A stretch of DNA of 64,000 nt, taken from positions 1 to 64,000 of the forward strand of contig CAZUMW010000007.1 of NCBI GenBank assembly GCA_964621615.1, written 5' to 3'. This DNA is from CAZUMW01 sp964621615 (GTDB taxonomy: Bacteria > Desulfobacterota > WTBG01 > CAIYCZ01 > CAIRTM01). Both the position numbers and the translations under genes were made by a program. Below are positions 1-8,500 of this stretch, one piece after another (position 1 is the first letter of the stretch; the number at the start of each line of letters is the position of its first letter). The notes beneath the pieces were generated by a model that had not been told where the DNA came from, made no database searches, and saw only the letters and a list, made by a program, of their open reading frames with translations.

Positions 1-46
1 TCGCTGCGCTCGAAATGACAAAAATATATCATTACGACACAGCCTC
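1..46. mobile_element. Right end of a MITE-like element, cut by the window edge
   Basis: Positions 31-46 (ATTACGACACAGCCTC) match the right terminal inverted repeat of the complete element at 45521-45659. The rest of the copy lies outside the window. It directly abuts a degenerate copy of the intergenic palindromic repeat, as two other copies do. Confidence 0.6.
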
Positions 47-168
47 TCCCTCCGGTCAATCCAGTACTGTTTTTCAATATCAACATGCAGACAAAATCAT
101 GAGAATCCCGCATATGTCAAACTCTGGGAGTCCTCCGGCAGAGCCGGTGGTTTACCTATGATTATTAA
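47..168. repeat. Intergenic mosaic palindromic repeat, copy 1 (degenerate)
   Basis: The segment follows the same order as the copies near 14.5, 30.6 and 45.7 kb: a degraded GC hairpin ending in CAATCCAGT, an AT-rich spacer with GACAAAATCAT and CATATGTCAAACTCTG, then a CCGGCAGAGCCGG hairpin and a closing ATGATTATTAA. It lies downstream of the TetR gene. The remaining 169-329 is non-coding and holds a small hairpin (arms CTCCGCA/TGCGGAG, 189-207) and nothing else I recognise. Confidence 0.7.
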
Positions 169-329
169 TGTTGACACATTAGGCTTGACTCCGCACTGCC
201 TGCGGAGTATGCGCAAAACGATTCCGATCAAAACCTCTGTAATTCTTACGGGAGCTGCATAGGATTGTCGCACGGCATCACTGCTTCGTGCCTCCTCGCG
301 TTAAATAACCACTCTGCACACGAAAAAGT

Positions 330-938
330 TCACCGCTTTACAATATAGCACAAAATCATATCAGCCAGGACTGCCTCAATTTTTTCAAGGCCCGAGGCTG
401 AGTTGACAAAGAAATGCTGAAACATCATACCGTCAGCAACCGTCAGGATGCTATGCGCCACGGCTTCGACATCGACTGTACGGAATGCCCCGGTTTCTAT
501 CCCTTCCGTAATAACGGAAGACACCTCTTTTATAAAGCGTGCATAAATATCTGCCAGTGTGCGCTTATAAAAGTGTCTCTCATCAGAGGCTCTGTTATGG
601 GCAATGTAATCGATAAGAATATATAAAAATTTTTCCCGCCTGTCATATGACCGGACGTAGTAAGCAATGATATCGCGCACCTTTTCTTCGGCGGATAATC
701 CGGAAGCCATTTTTTTGAGAAAGTGCTCCCGGTGATACCGCGCCATGTAGTCGAAAAGTTCCCGAAACAGCTCTTCCCGGCTTCTGAAATAGACATACAG
801 CGACCCTTTGCTGATCCCGGCCCGGCGGGCGATATCGCTGACGGTGACATTGTGGTATCCTTTGGAGATAAACACCTCCAGCGCGGCATCGAGAATCAGT
901 TTTTTCTTTGCTTCTTTATCTACAATAAGCGGGGCCAT
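330..938 (-). CDS. TetR/AcrR-family transcriptional regulator
   Basis: A 202-residue protein with a classic TetR N-terminal helix-turn-helix at about residues 12-58 (DIARRAGISKGSLYVYF covers the recognition helix region). The C-terminal helical half, which should bind ligand and dimerise, is unlike anything I can name. It starts 17 nt after the stop of the flavoprotein gene on the same strand, so the two are almost surely co-transcribed. The 30-bp palindrome ahead of that flavoprotein is the likely operator, which would make this a self-regulating repressor. The ligand is unknown; a lipid or isoprenoid substrate of the neighbouring enzyme is a reasonable guess only. Confidence 0.93.
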   Translation of the reverse strand: MAPLIVDKEAKKKLILDAALEVFISKGYHNVTVSDIARRAGISKGSLYVYFRSREELFRELFDYMARYHREHFLKKMASGLSAEEKVRDIIAYYVRSYDRREKFLYILIDYIAHNRASDERHFYKRTLADIYARFIKEVSSVITEGIETGAFRTVDVEAVAHSILTVADGMMFQHFFVNSASGLEKIEAVLADMILCYIVKR

Positions 939-955
939 AGAGCATCACGTCCATG

Positions 956-2461
956 TTACCGGCCATTCATGGCAGCAATTACTTTTTCTGCACAGCGCTT
1001 GCCGGTGCCGACCGCCGCATTGACGCCTGCGCCGCCTTTGACGGAGGCGCCTATACAATACAGATGAGCAATGGGCATATCCCCGCTGGGGGTTTTCATC
1101 ATCTGCTCTATTGAAGGCTCAAACGGAAGCCAGCCGCCGCCGCGCTGACCCAGATGCCGCTCATAATCCTTTGGGGTGAACACCCACTCAAATTCTATCT
1201 GCTCCTCTATACCGGGAAGCATTTCCGCAATCACAGCGACCACCTTGTCCCGTTCCCGATACTTAATGCTGTCCCAGTCACCGTCTTTGTGGTAATTAGG
1301 CGCCGGAACAAGGACATCGATGTCATATTTACCCTCCGGTGCCATACTCGGGTCGTTGAGCGATTTACACAAGAGCATAAAGGGAGGTTTGTCCGGAAGA
1401 TATCCCGCATCTATAGCCCGCCACCATGCGCCCTGGTCCAGATCGCAGACCTTGAAATTGACCGGAGCCGGGAGATCAGGCCGCCTGCCCACCCCAAGGG
1501 AAACCTTGAACATGGAGGGAGTCGGTTTCAGTGACACTATTTTTTTGTAATAAGCAGAATCAAAAAACTCTTTGCCAACAAGCCGCTGTATGGTTTCGCG
1601 AATACCGCAATCGCTGATAACAGCTCGTGCCCTGATCTCTTCGCCGCCGGCAAGCTTCACGCCGGACGCTGTCCCGTTGTCCAGCATCACGCTTTCCACT
1701 TCGGAGCACGTTCTTACCGTCCCGCCCCTGTTTTCGATCGCCTTAACCAGAGCCAGGCTGAAATGAATGTTGCCGCCGATCAGCTGGTGCCAGCGACCCT
1801 CAAGGCCGCCGGCAAAACCGCTCATTATGAGCGAGGCGAGAAACGCAGGCATTCGAGCGCATGGGAATGCCAGCGCTATCGAGTAGGTAAAACAGATATA
1901 CTCGCGCATTTGGGGGTCGCTGATTCTTTTTTGCAGCCACGTGAAAGAATCCTGGGTCATCAAACGCATCACCCGCCAGAGTTCGAGAGGATTTGTGGTC
2001 ATCAGGCTTCGAATAAATTTTATTTTGGAGGAGCTCATCTGCTTGTTGAGTTCCATAAACTTGTCCATATTAATTGACAGCATGGACGAAACTGCATCAC
2101 GTGCTTCATCGCACCCCTGGGCTGAGACAGCGCCGGAAAACTGATCAATAAACTCGTTCAGAGGCCTTGGCGCGTAGGCGGTTACCCCGGGATAAAACAG
2201 GGCAATAGCAGGGGTGCCCATTGTGATAAACCGAACCTGATCTTCAACGCCCAGTTCACGCAGAAGGTGTATCTGATCATACTGCGGAAATCCGCCGACA
2301 TCAAAAGTGTACCCCTCGGCAAAAAAGCTGCCGGTACAGCCGCCCACATGTTCATTTTTCTCAAGTACAAGCGTAGAGATGCCCGCCCTCGCAAGATAGG
2401 CCCCGGCAGTCAGCCCCCCGACACCGCCGCCGATGATTATACAGTCATACTGTGAAGCCAT
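956..2461 (-). CDS. Phytoene-dehydrogenase-like FAD-dependent oxidoreductase
   Basis: A 501-residue flavoprotein of the carotenoid/retinoid oxidoreductase (CrtI/CrtO/RetSat-like) superfamily. The N-terminus has a dinucleotide-binding Rossmann motif (IIGGGVGGLTAGAYLARAG, about residues 8-26) followed by the EK(x)3VGG segment. The C-terminus ends in the FAD-contacting YCIGASVKGGAGVNAAVGTG region, as in family members. The ATG at 2461 is chosen because it has a GGAGG site 8 nt upstream; a longer frame reaches 2605 but would run through the operator palindrome. No other carotenoid-synthesis gene is nearby, so the substrate is unknown: a desaturase, saturase or isomerase of an isoprenoid or polyunsaturated lipid is possible. 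It leads an operon with the TetR gene. Confidence 0.85.
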   Translation of the reverse strand: MASQYDCIIIGGGVGGLTAGAYLARAGISTLVLEKNEHVGGCTGSFFAEGYTFDVGGFPQYDQIHLLRELGVEDQVRFITMGTPAIALFYPGVTAYAPRPLNEFIDQFSGAVSAQGCDEARDAVSSMLSINMDKFMELNKQMSSSKIKFIRSLMTTNPLELWRVMRLMTQDSFTWLQKRISDPQMREYICFTYSIALAFPCARMPAFLASLIMSGFAGGLEGRWHQLIGGNIHFSLALVKAIENRGGTVRTCSEVESVMLDNGTASGVKLAGGEEIRARAVISDCGIRETIQRLVGKEFFDSAYYKKIVSLKPTPSMFKVSLGVGRRPDLPAPVNFKVCDLDQGAWWRAIDAGYLPDKPPFMLLCKSLNDPSMAPEGKYDIDVLVPAPNYHKDGDWDSIKYRERDKVVAVIAEMLPGIEEQIEFEWVFTPKDYERHLGQRGGGWLPFEPSIEQMMKTPSGDMPIAHLYCIGASVKGGAGVNAAVGTGKRCAEKVIAAMNGR

Positions 2462-2481
2462 AGTGCACGTCCTCCCGTTTT

Positions 2482-2511
2482 TTATTATGACTAACCGGTC
2501 AGTCATAATAA
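2482..2511. promoter_or_regulatory. Palindromic operator, probable TetR-family binding site
   Basis: Arms TTATTATGACT and AGTCATAATAA are perfect inverted 11-mers around AACCGGTC, so 28 of 30 positions are symmetric. The core TGACTAACCGGTCAGTCA has the size and form of many TetR-family operators. It lies 21-50 nt upstream of the flavoprotein start, where a bound repressor would block transcription. The adjacent tetR product is the obvious ligand. Confidence 0.75.
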
Positions 2512-2649
2512 ATAAAAAAAATCCGCCTGTCAACTTTTTCACGCCGGGGCTGAGAACGCTGGACGGAATATCACTATGGGGAAGGACGGTGCTGATCGGA
2601 ATCACTTCGCGCGCACTCGGGGAAAATTCTTTCAGCGTCCGGCGTCAGG

Positions 2650-2907
2650 TCACAGATGCGTGCGAAGCGTTTTCACATACGGCACAAGGCGCTCGTCCTT
2701 GTCGGCCTGCTTTGGCTGTGCATCTTTATCGGCAAAGTCCCAGTGATCACGCTTCCAGTGCACTTCCCGGTGAAACGCTTTCCCCTGCTCTCCTATATAC
2801 ACAACCTCTACCCGCCTGGGGCGGATGGAGCACACGACAGCATCGATCGGGCGCTCTCTTCCCACCGCTATCCAGCTTCCCGGTACAATCCGCTCAAGAT
2901 CGCTCAT
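2650..2907 (-). CDS. Small hypothetical protein
   Basis: An 85-residue soluble protein with no recognised family. The ATG at 2907 is taken as start because GGAGGG lies 7 nt upstream. The sequence opens MSDLERIVPGSWIAVGRERP, then has a beta-rich middle (VVCSIRPRRVEVVYIGEQG) and a charged, Trp-containing segment (HWKRDHWDFADKD). The pattern could be a small SH3-like barrel, but that is a guess. It stands alone, head-to-head with the membrane glycosyltransferase gene. Confidence 0.6.
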   Translation of the reverse strand: MSDLERIVPGSWIAVGRERPIDAVVCSIRPRRVEVVYIGEQGKAFHREVHWKRDHWDFADKDAQPKQADKDERLVPYVKTLRTHL

Positions 2908-3109
2908 AACACATCCCTCCATGACAAGAATGCTCCGGGTTTACGGGCGATGTACATTCAAGGTAATCTTTAGCGCTCACGCAAGGCCGCCTCCGTAATG
3001 CCGGAACCCGGTACAGAAATTACTCTTGCCATTCACAGCGTTTTCTGATTTGTATAACAGCAAAGCTGTCTGCGCACATGTTTCACACCCACACCGTATC
3101 ATAACCGAT

Positions 3110-4255
3110 ATGAAAAAAAAACACCTGACAGCCGCCGCGCACCCTGCAGGCGTTTGTGCTGTGCTTCTCCTTGCTAAGCTGCTGCTTGTTTTCTGCCTTG
3201 GCCATATCGAGCCGGGCGGAGCTGTTGTCTACTGGGATGACTTTCCGGAAGCACCGCGCAGGCTGCTGGCGCTGGGCTATCAATGGGATTCTGTGCACTA
3301 TATTCAGATAGCGCAGCACGGCTATCCCTCACGGGGAGAAGCACAGCTTCTGTACAGCTTTGCACCGCTGTACCCGCTGATGATCGCCGCTGTTTCGACG
3401 CTCGGCTGCCCGTATTATCTCAGCGGCATCATCATCTCAAATCTTTTTTCCTTTGCCTCTGTCTGGGTGTTTTTTCTTTTTGCCCGCCTGTACACAAACC
3501 GGCGAGAAGCATTTGCGCTAACCCTTCTGTTTGCCTTGTTTCCCACTAATCTTGTCTACAGCACCGTTGCCTACAGCGAAGCGCCGTATCTGTTCGCAGC
3601 AATACTGTCGCTGTATTTTCTGATGCGGCGCAGATATCTGCTTTCGGCAATCTTTTTAACCCTGGCGGTGTACACCCGCTATATCGCGCTGTTTCTGATT
3701 CCGGTCCAGATACTTATAGCGCTTTACAACGAAACGCATCAAACATCGGGCAGCTCGCCGGGCGTCAAAAAAACACTGTGGCTCTGCCTGCCCTTTGTCT
3801 GCATCGGGATTTTATTTGTGTATTTCCATTCCCGGACCGGTGATTTTTTTATCATATTTCACAGCGGCGGGTTTTTCGGTGACGACCTCAAAACGCCGGT
3901 ACATCAGTTTATGGATCTGGCAAACGGATATTATGCATTTCTCACTATGGGCGCATCACCGCTTCTTATTCTGATCACCCGCTATATATTCACCCTTCCC
4001 TATGCCTGCCTGACAGCTCTGCTGTTAAAGGACGACCGCCGCCTGGCTCTCTACGGCGGCGCGGCAATGGCGGTAACGCTGAGCCTCATCGGCATAGCTG
4101 CGGCTGCCGCACCGCGCATAATGCTCGCAGCCTGGGTGGCTATTCTTGCGTTCAAGGGGCGCCTGTCATCCGGCTCGGCCTTTGTGTTGAGCGTGTTCTT
4201 TGTGCTTGCAGGAATACTGGTTATGTATCTGTTTCAGACTTCTTTTTTTATCTGA
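3110..4255 (+). CDS. PIG-V-like integral membrane mannosyl/glycosyltransferase
   Basis: A 381-residue polytopic membrane protein, with about nine to ten hydrophobic segments. After the first segment comes a periplasmic loop with WDSVHYIQIAQHGYP and, further on, SFAPLYPLMIA; both are hallmarks of the PIG-V/GT-C mannosyltransferase family (family knowledge), which uses lipid-linked sugar donors. The start at 3110 (MKKKHL) gives a usual positively charged N-terminus; a longer frame from 3026 is less likely. The acceptor is unknown. No other cell-envelope sugar gene is adjacent. Confidence 0.75.
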   Translation: MKKKHLTAAAHPAGVCAVLLLAKLLLVFCLGHIEPGGAVVYWDDFPEAPRRLLALGYQWDSVHYIQIAQHGYPSRGEAQLLYSFAPLYPLMIAAVSTLGCPYYLSGIIISNLFSFASVWVFFLFARLYTNRREAFALTLLFALFPTNLVYSTVAYSEAPYLFAAILSLYFLMRRRYLLSAIFLTLAVYTRYIALFLIPVQILIALYNETHQTSGSSPGVKKTLWLCLPFVCIGILFVYFHSRTGDFFIIFHSGGFFGDDLKTPVHQFMDLANGYYAFLTMGASPLLILITRYIFTLPYACLTALLLKDDRRLALYGGAAMAVTLSLIGIAAAAAPRIMLAAWVAILAFKGRLSSGSAFVLSVFFVLAGILVMYLFQTSFFI

Positions 4256-4470
4256 GCCTGAAACAGGATATTCCGGCCGCCGTGCGGGGCAGGTGCAGGC
4301 GGACGCACAGGGCTTTTCCGGCGCGGCATGTGACGTCTTCACACATGCGTCATCATAACCGTTTTATTCCTGTCATTGCTTCTTGCAGAATGCATCCCTG
4401 ATACGCTACACTGGTATGGAATGCGCATAATGCTCACACAGGGCAGGCGCTCAGCCATAGCGGAACACAC

Positions 4471-4947
4471 ATGACGCGGAAGAAAGAAAGTGCAGGAATA
4501 CTTCTGTACCGTATGCACAACAATCACCTCGAGGTGTTTCTGGTGCACCCGGGGGGGCCGTTTTTCAAAAACCGCGACAAAGGGGCATGGAGCATTCCCA
4601 AGGGTGAGCCCGGCGGCGGCGAGGGCGCTCTGGCTGCAGCGGTCCGTGAGCTTCGCGAGGAAACAGGCATTGACGCCGAGGGGCCGTATATCTGTCTTGA
4701 TTCGATAACGCAAAAAGGCGGGAAAACAGTGTTTGCCTGGGCCTGTGAATATCACGGCTCCGGCCCCCCCGACATACAGAGCAACACCTGTACCATTACA
4801 TGGCCCCCGCGGTCGGGCAGAAAAATAACTATCCCCGAAATAGACCGCGGAGAATTTTATGACATGCAGACCGCACAGGACAAAATAAACCCTGCTCAAA
4901 GACCTCTGCTGGAACGGCTTGAAGCACAGCTGCCGCAGAAAAAATAG
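4471..4947 (+). CDS. NUDIX hydrolase
   Basis: A 158-residue protein with a complete NUDIX box (GEPGGGEGALAAAVRELREE followed by TGI, about residues 47-69), matching GX5EX7REUXEEXGU, so the metal-binding glutamates are present. The N-terminus (ESAGILLYRM...VFLVHPGGPF) is typical of the uncharacterised NUDIX group that hydrolyses nucleoside diphosphate derivatives. The exact substrate cannot be read from sequence. A long opposite-strand frame overlaps it but has no family features. Confidence 0.92.
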   Translation: MTRKKESAGILLYRMHNNHLEVFLVHPGGPFFKNRDKGAWSIPKGEPGGGEGALAAAVRELREETGIDAEGPYICLDSITQKGGKTVFAWACEYHGSGPPDIQSNTCTITWPPRSGRKITIPEIDRGEFYDMQTAQDKINPAQRPLLERLEAQLPQKK

Positions 4948-5117
4948 GCCGTATCAACGGTGTCCGAAATACATTAACGCATTGAGCAAAAGCCGGTCCG
5001 TTATGGTATTGTGGGCACCAGTGAAGCCGAATACGTTATCAGAAGCTGTACGTATCAGAACAGCGCGTACCAACACACTCAATACGTCAACCAAAAACAA
5101 TCATATGGAGTATGCTC

Positions 5118-5669
5118 ATGGGAAAAGTAATCATACCGAACCCCAATGCGCGCGAGCGGGCGGCGTTCGCACAGGGCGGCATCACCCTCATCGAATCGAT
5201 GACAGAGCGGGAATTCCTGGACATGGCCGTTGAGTATTTAAACACGCACAACGTGCTGCACCTGAGCACGTGCAAAAACAATGAGCCGCGCAGCACGCCG
5301 GTTGAATACTTCAACAACGGGCTCACGGTCCACATGTTTATCGAGGGGGGCGGAAAAATAGCAAATATTAAAGCCAATCCCAGAGCCAGCTATTCCATAG
5401 CCGACCCGTACAATCCGGCAGAGGACTTTTTTGGTGCCTCCGGAATGCAGGTGTGGGGCACGGCAACGGTGTTCAAAAAGAATGACGACCCTGAGCGGTT
5501 TTCTGAAATTGCACAGTACTCGCGATACATGAAAGAGCTTGCCCGGCAGGGGCTGGGGGAAGCGGCGGCAAGCTATAATTTCAACGTGGTCTCAATCGAG
5601 CCGCACAAAATCCGCCGCCTGTGCTATCGTAAGGGCCTTCGCAATGTTATCTGGAAACGGGACGGGTAA
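5118..5669 (+). CDS. Pyridoxamine 5'-phosphate oxidase-like flavin-binding protein
   Basis: A 183-residue protein with the FMN-binding split barrel of the pyridoxamine-phosphate-oxidase superfamily (about residues 40-150: VLHLSTCKNNEPRSTPVEYF, then IANIKANPRASYSIADP). ATG 5118 is preferred over 5112 because it sits 7 nt after GGAG. Family members include flavin reductases, heme-degrading enzymes and many uncharacterised proteins, so a true PdxH role should not be assumed: the conserved PLP-site residues are not evident and the protein is short. It is monocistronic. Confidence 0.75.
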   Translation: MGKVIIPNPNARERAAFAQGGITLIESMTEREFLDMAVEYLNTHNVLHLSTCKNNEPRSTPVEYFNNGLTVHMFIEGGGKIANIKANPRASYSIADPYNPAEDFFGASGMQVWGTATVFKKNDDPERFSEIAQYSRYMKELARQGLGEAAASYNFNVVSIEPHKIRRLCYRKGLRNVIWKRDG

Positions 5670-5705
5670 AGCAATAAGCCGGCTTTCTGCACGCGCTGTG
5701 CCGTA

Positions 5706-6011
5706 TTAATAATACACATCCAGAGCGCTGTCCAGAAACCTGACATACAGCCCCTTAACATAAAAAAATATCGTTACCAGCAGTGAGCCCACGCCCACAC
5801 CCCATAGTATAAGTCCGGATGAAGGCTTCCCGCTGAGCGGCATTTCAGCATGGAGCACAGCACAGCTGACCAGCGATGCACAAAGGCTGACAGCGGTGCT
5901 CAGGAAAATGATCAGGCTCTTCCCGTCGGCCCACGGGGGAATACACCGGTAATGAATCCTTTTTTTTCTGACCCAGCGCTGATCCGCAGAAAATGGGCTG
6001 TTCTTTTTCAT
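5706..6011 (-). CDS. Small membrane protein of unknown function
   Basis: About 101 residues, with a basic N-terminus (MKKNSPFSADQRWVRKKR) and two hydrophobic helices (about residues 35-54 and 68-86, the second SGLILWGVGVGSLLVTIFFY). The start at 6011 is an ATG with a weak GA-rich site; a TTG at 6026 is an alternative. I recognise no family. The gene lies downstream of the MscS operon on the same strand, about 190 nt from the MscS stop, so co-transcription is possible but not shown. Confidence 0.5.
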   Translation of the reverse strand: MKKNSPFSADQRWVRKKRIHYRCIPPWADGKSLIIFLSTAVSLCASLVSCAVLHAEMPLSGKPSSGLILWGVGVGSLLVTIFFYVKGLYVRFLDSALDVYY

Positions 6012-6197
6012 AAAAATCTCTATCAATCGGTACGTATTTTACAATTATACCCTGCAATTGACATATGCGCAATCAAAGTTTCGGACAGCAGGCACCCTCA
6101 CGTAAGCAGCCGGCCTCCACGGGCGTTGAGGGTTTCGTTTTGCCTCCGTGCGCGGAGCGCACGGTCTCCTGCAAACAATGACCTCAGCATATCATGC

Positions 6198-7040
6198 TCA
6201 GGAGGCCGCCTCCCCCGGCCCCCCGCTCTTGTGCTCCTTATCGCCGAACCAGATCACCCGCTGCGGGAACGCGATCTCTATGCCCTGCTGTTCAAGGGCC
6301 GTTTTTATTTTCCACAAAAGCTTCATTTTAACCCCGTACCACTCGGACACCGGGGACCATATCCGCACAATAATGTTTACCGCGTTGTCGCCCATAGTGT
6401 CTACAAAAACCTGCGGCGATGGCCGCTTGAGGGCGAACGGCTGCTCCTCTATGACTTTGCCTATTATGTCTATAGCGGTGTCGGCACAGTCGCTGTAGCG
6501 TATCCCGACGGTATACTCGAACCGCCTCACCACGTGATTGACATAATTAATAATGTTCGATGTAAAAACCTTTTCATTCGGGATGCGCACAAAAAGCCCG
6601 TCATAGGTTCTGATGGTCGTTGAAATAATCCGGATATCCTCAACGTAGCCGATCAGGTCGTTCACATTGATCTGATCGCCGATTTTTATCGGGCGCTCTA
6701 TGATGAGAAAAAGCCCTGAAATAAAGTTGCCGACAATGCTCTGGCTGGCCAGGCCGACCACAATGCCTGCGAAGCCCCCGGCAACCATAAGCCCTGAAAG
6801 GTTGACGCCGACAACATGCAGAACATAGACAAATGCAATGCCTATAACGCCGTAGTATATGACTTTCACCAGTATCTCAAGATTGTCCTGGCTTATGCGC
6901 TCTTTGAGGGTGGCGCGCAGATATAAAGACACCAGCTTTACCGCCGCAAACGTGGCCAGAAGCACGCCCCCGGAGATCAGCAGATCACCGGCGGTCACAT
7001 CATTGAAAAGCACTCTGCTCAAAAAGGCCTCAGGAGTCAT
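6198..7040 (-). CDS. MscS-family mechanosensitive ion channel
   Basis: A 280-residue channel. Three hydrophobic segments (about residues 17-40, 60-82 and 85-118) end in the pore helix VVGLASQSIVGNFISGLFL, then the beta domain (ERPIKIGDQINVNDLIGYVE) and the mixed alpha/beta C-terminus. This is the minimal MscS architecture, which opens on membrane tension and lets solutes out during osmotic downshock. Its start overlaps the stop of the DUF432 gene by 4 nt, and it is last in a five-gene operon with peptide-ligase and peptidase-type enzymes. This suggests the enzymes and the valve act on the same solute pool. Confidence 0.95.
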   Translation of the reverse strand: MTPEAFLSRVLFNDVTAGDLLISGGVLLATFAAVKLVSLYLRATLKERISQDNLEILVKVIYYGVIGIAFVYVLHVVGVNLSGLMVAGGFAGIVVGLASQSIVGNFISGLFLIIERPIKIGDQINVNDLIGYVEDIRIISTTIRTYDGLFVRIPNEKVFTSNIINYVNHVVRRFEYTVGIRYSDCADTAIDIIGKVIEEQPFALKRPSPQVFVDTMGDNAVNIIVRIWSPVSEWYGVKMKLLWKIKTALEQQGIEIAFPQRVIWFGDKEHKSGGPGEAAS

Positions 7041-7744
7041 ATGCCCTCGCGCATTTCACATATCGGCGACAGAATGGAAAGCTTACGCACCGTATAGAGC
7101 TCAAGCGATTTTTTCATCTCCTTTGCAATCGGCTCGCTGATAAAGTCAGTTTGCGCGCTGCGGGCCCCGGAAACTTTCATGTGCGCCTTCATCGAAACCA
7201 TGCCGGCGCTGTAGAATATCTTCATCCCCGTCGCATGAAACAGGGCCCTGCTTACCGTTACCCACTTGTCGGTAGCATTTTTTACGGTCAGCTCCATAAT
7301 CCCCTCCCGATACATATCCGCCTCGGGCCGGGACATATGCACCGCGCTTTTCCAGTATCGGCATACAATACCGTTCTGCGGCTCTCCATACAGCGTATAC
7401 TTTTGCCGGGCAGAGGTAAATATATCTATAATGTCATAATTGCCTCTGCGCTCGATAAACACGCCGGAGGCAACAGGGAAGGTTACGTATATCTTATAGC
7501 GGCCTCCCGGCTCAACCTGCACCGGCGCGACAAGCTCGATCAGCAGATACCGGGTTATTTCTTTCGGCTTGTTAAGCGGCTCAACCGGGTTTATGAGCAG
7601 TGAAGCATCCTTTGCAAGAATCAGCATTTCAGTTTCCTCATCAGGGCTCTTCCGTGAGTAGGAGAACCCTTTCTCATGCGTGCTGACATCGATGCGCACA
7701 TCGCCATTGCTGAGGTGAACCGGAACAGCATGCTTACCAAACAT
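7037..7744 (-). CDS. DUF432 protein
   Basis: A 235-residue soluble protein that I assign to DUF432, a family often encoded beside MscS channels (family knowledge). It is mostly beta-strand by pattern, with conserved stretches YLLIELVAPVQVEPGG, IYVTFPVASGVFIE and IDIFTSARQKYTLYGEP. The biochemical role is unknown; constant pairing with MscS suggests it senses or modulates the channel. ATG 7744 has AAGG 9 nt upstream; a TTG at 7774 is less likely. The 3' end overlaps the MscS start by 4 nt, implying translational coupling. Confidence 0.75.
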   Translation of the reverse strand: MFGKHAVPVHLSNGDVRIDVSTHEKGFSYSRKSPDEETEMLILAKDASLLINPVEPLNKPKEITRYLLIELVAPVQVEPGGRYKIYVTFPVASGVFIERRGNYDIIDIFTSARQKYTLYGEPQNGIVCRYWKSAVHMSRPEADMYREGIMELTVKNATDKWVTVSRALFHATGMKIFYSAGMVSMKAHMKVSGARSAQTDFISEPIAKEMKKSLELYTVRKLSILSPICEMREGI

Positions 7745-7777
7745 AATCAGATACCTTATGCATTTTGTGAACAACCA

Positions 7778-8500
7778 TCACCGCCTGCCCTCCGGCAAGC
7801 GGCTGACCGGGCGTATCCGCTCACACAGCATAACGAGCGCTTCGGCGAGGCGCCTTTTTTTCTCAGCAGCGCTCATGGATCCCCGGCGGGTTAACTCAAG
7901 CTGAACCCACGGAACCTCACCGGCATGAGAACGGATAATATACCCTCCCTGAAACGGGCTGTTAAGCGAAACCTTCCTGCTGAAAACCGCTTCAAGACAG
8001 CCGGCAAAAACACGCAGACATTCATCCGTGCAGGTAAATCCCGCATTGCTGAGGCACATAAACGGGCGGGTGCTGCCGGCATCGGAAGCTATCAGCGGAG
8101 CAGTTGCCGCCATGGTATGACAGTCGATCCCCAGCAGCGCACCGCCGGTACGCTCGCGCAATTGTTTATGATAGGGCCGGTAATACGCATCAATAAGTGC
8201 ATGTGCACGGCTATCGGAAAGTGGTGCGCTATACACCGGCACCCCCTGACAGGTTTGCAGTTTTACAACTCCGTCGGAGCTGAAATCATCAGGGGATCTG
8301 TTCATATCAACAATCGCCCGGGCGATGCCGGTCGTGACATATGCCGCCGCATCCTGCTGCAGAAAGCCATAGATGCTTTCGGCACCCTCATCACCATCAC
8401 GGATTATATCCTTTCTTGTCAGCCGGCACAAGGCCTCTGCTTCCGGAGGAATTTCGGTGCCGGCATGAGGAACGGATATAAGCAGCGGCAGTTTCATCAA
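7778..8500 (-). CDS. N-formylglutamate amidohydrolase family enzyme
   Basis: A 240-residue zinc hydrolase of the HutG-type N-formylglutamate amidohydrolase family. It carries the N-terminal SVPHAGTEIPPE motif (metal-binding His), the RDGDEGAESIYGF segment, NRSPDD and a second metal-site LLGIDCHTMA (about residues 120-132). Family members cleave N-acyl or amide bonds of glutamate or aspartate derivatives. No histidine-utilisation gene is near, so a hut role is unlikely. Its start overlaps the gamma-glutamyltransferase stop by 4 nt. In this operon it more likely trims an N-acyl or amide group from a glutamyl peptide (inference). Confidence 0.85.
   Translation of the reverse strand: MMKLPLLISVPHAGTEIPPEAEALCRLTRKDIIRDGDEGAESIYGFLQQDAAAYVTTGIARAIVDMNRSPDDFSSDGVVKLQTCQGVPVYSAPLSDSRAHALIDAYYRPYHKQLRERTGGALLGIDCHTMAATAPLIASDAGSTRPFMCLSNAGFTCTDECLRVFAGCLEAVFSRKVSLNSPFQGGYIIRSHAGEVPWVQLELTRRGSMSAAEKKRRLAEALVMLCERIRPVSRLPEGRR

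Noticed and set aside
4339..4899. A 186-codon frame on the minus strand opposite the NUDIX gene
   Set aside because: It is antisense to a gene with a complete NUDIX box, shows no family feature and has unnatural composition.
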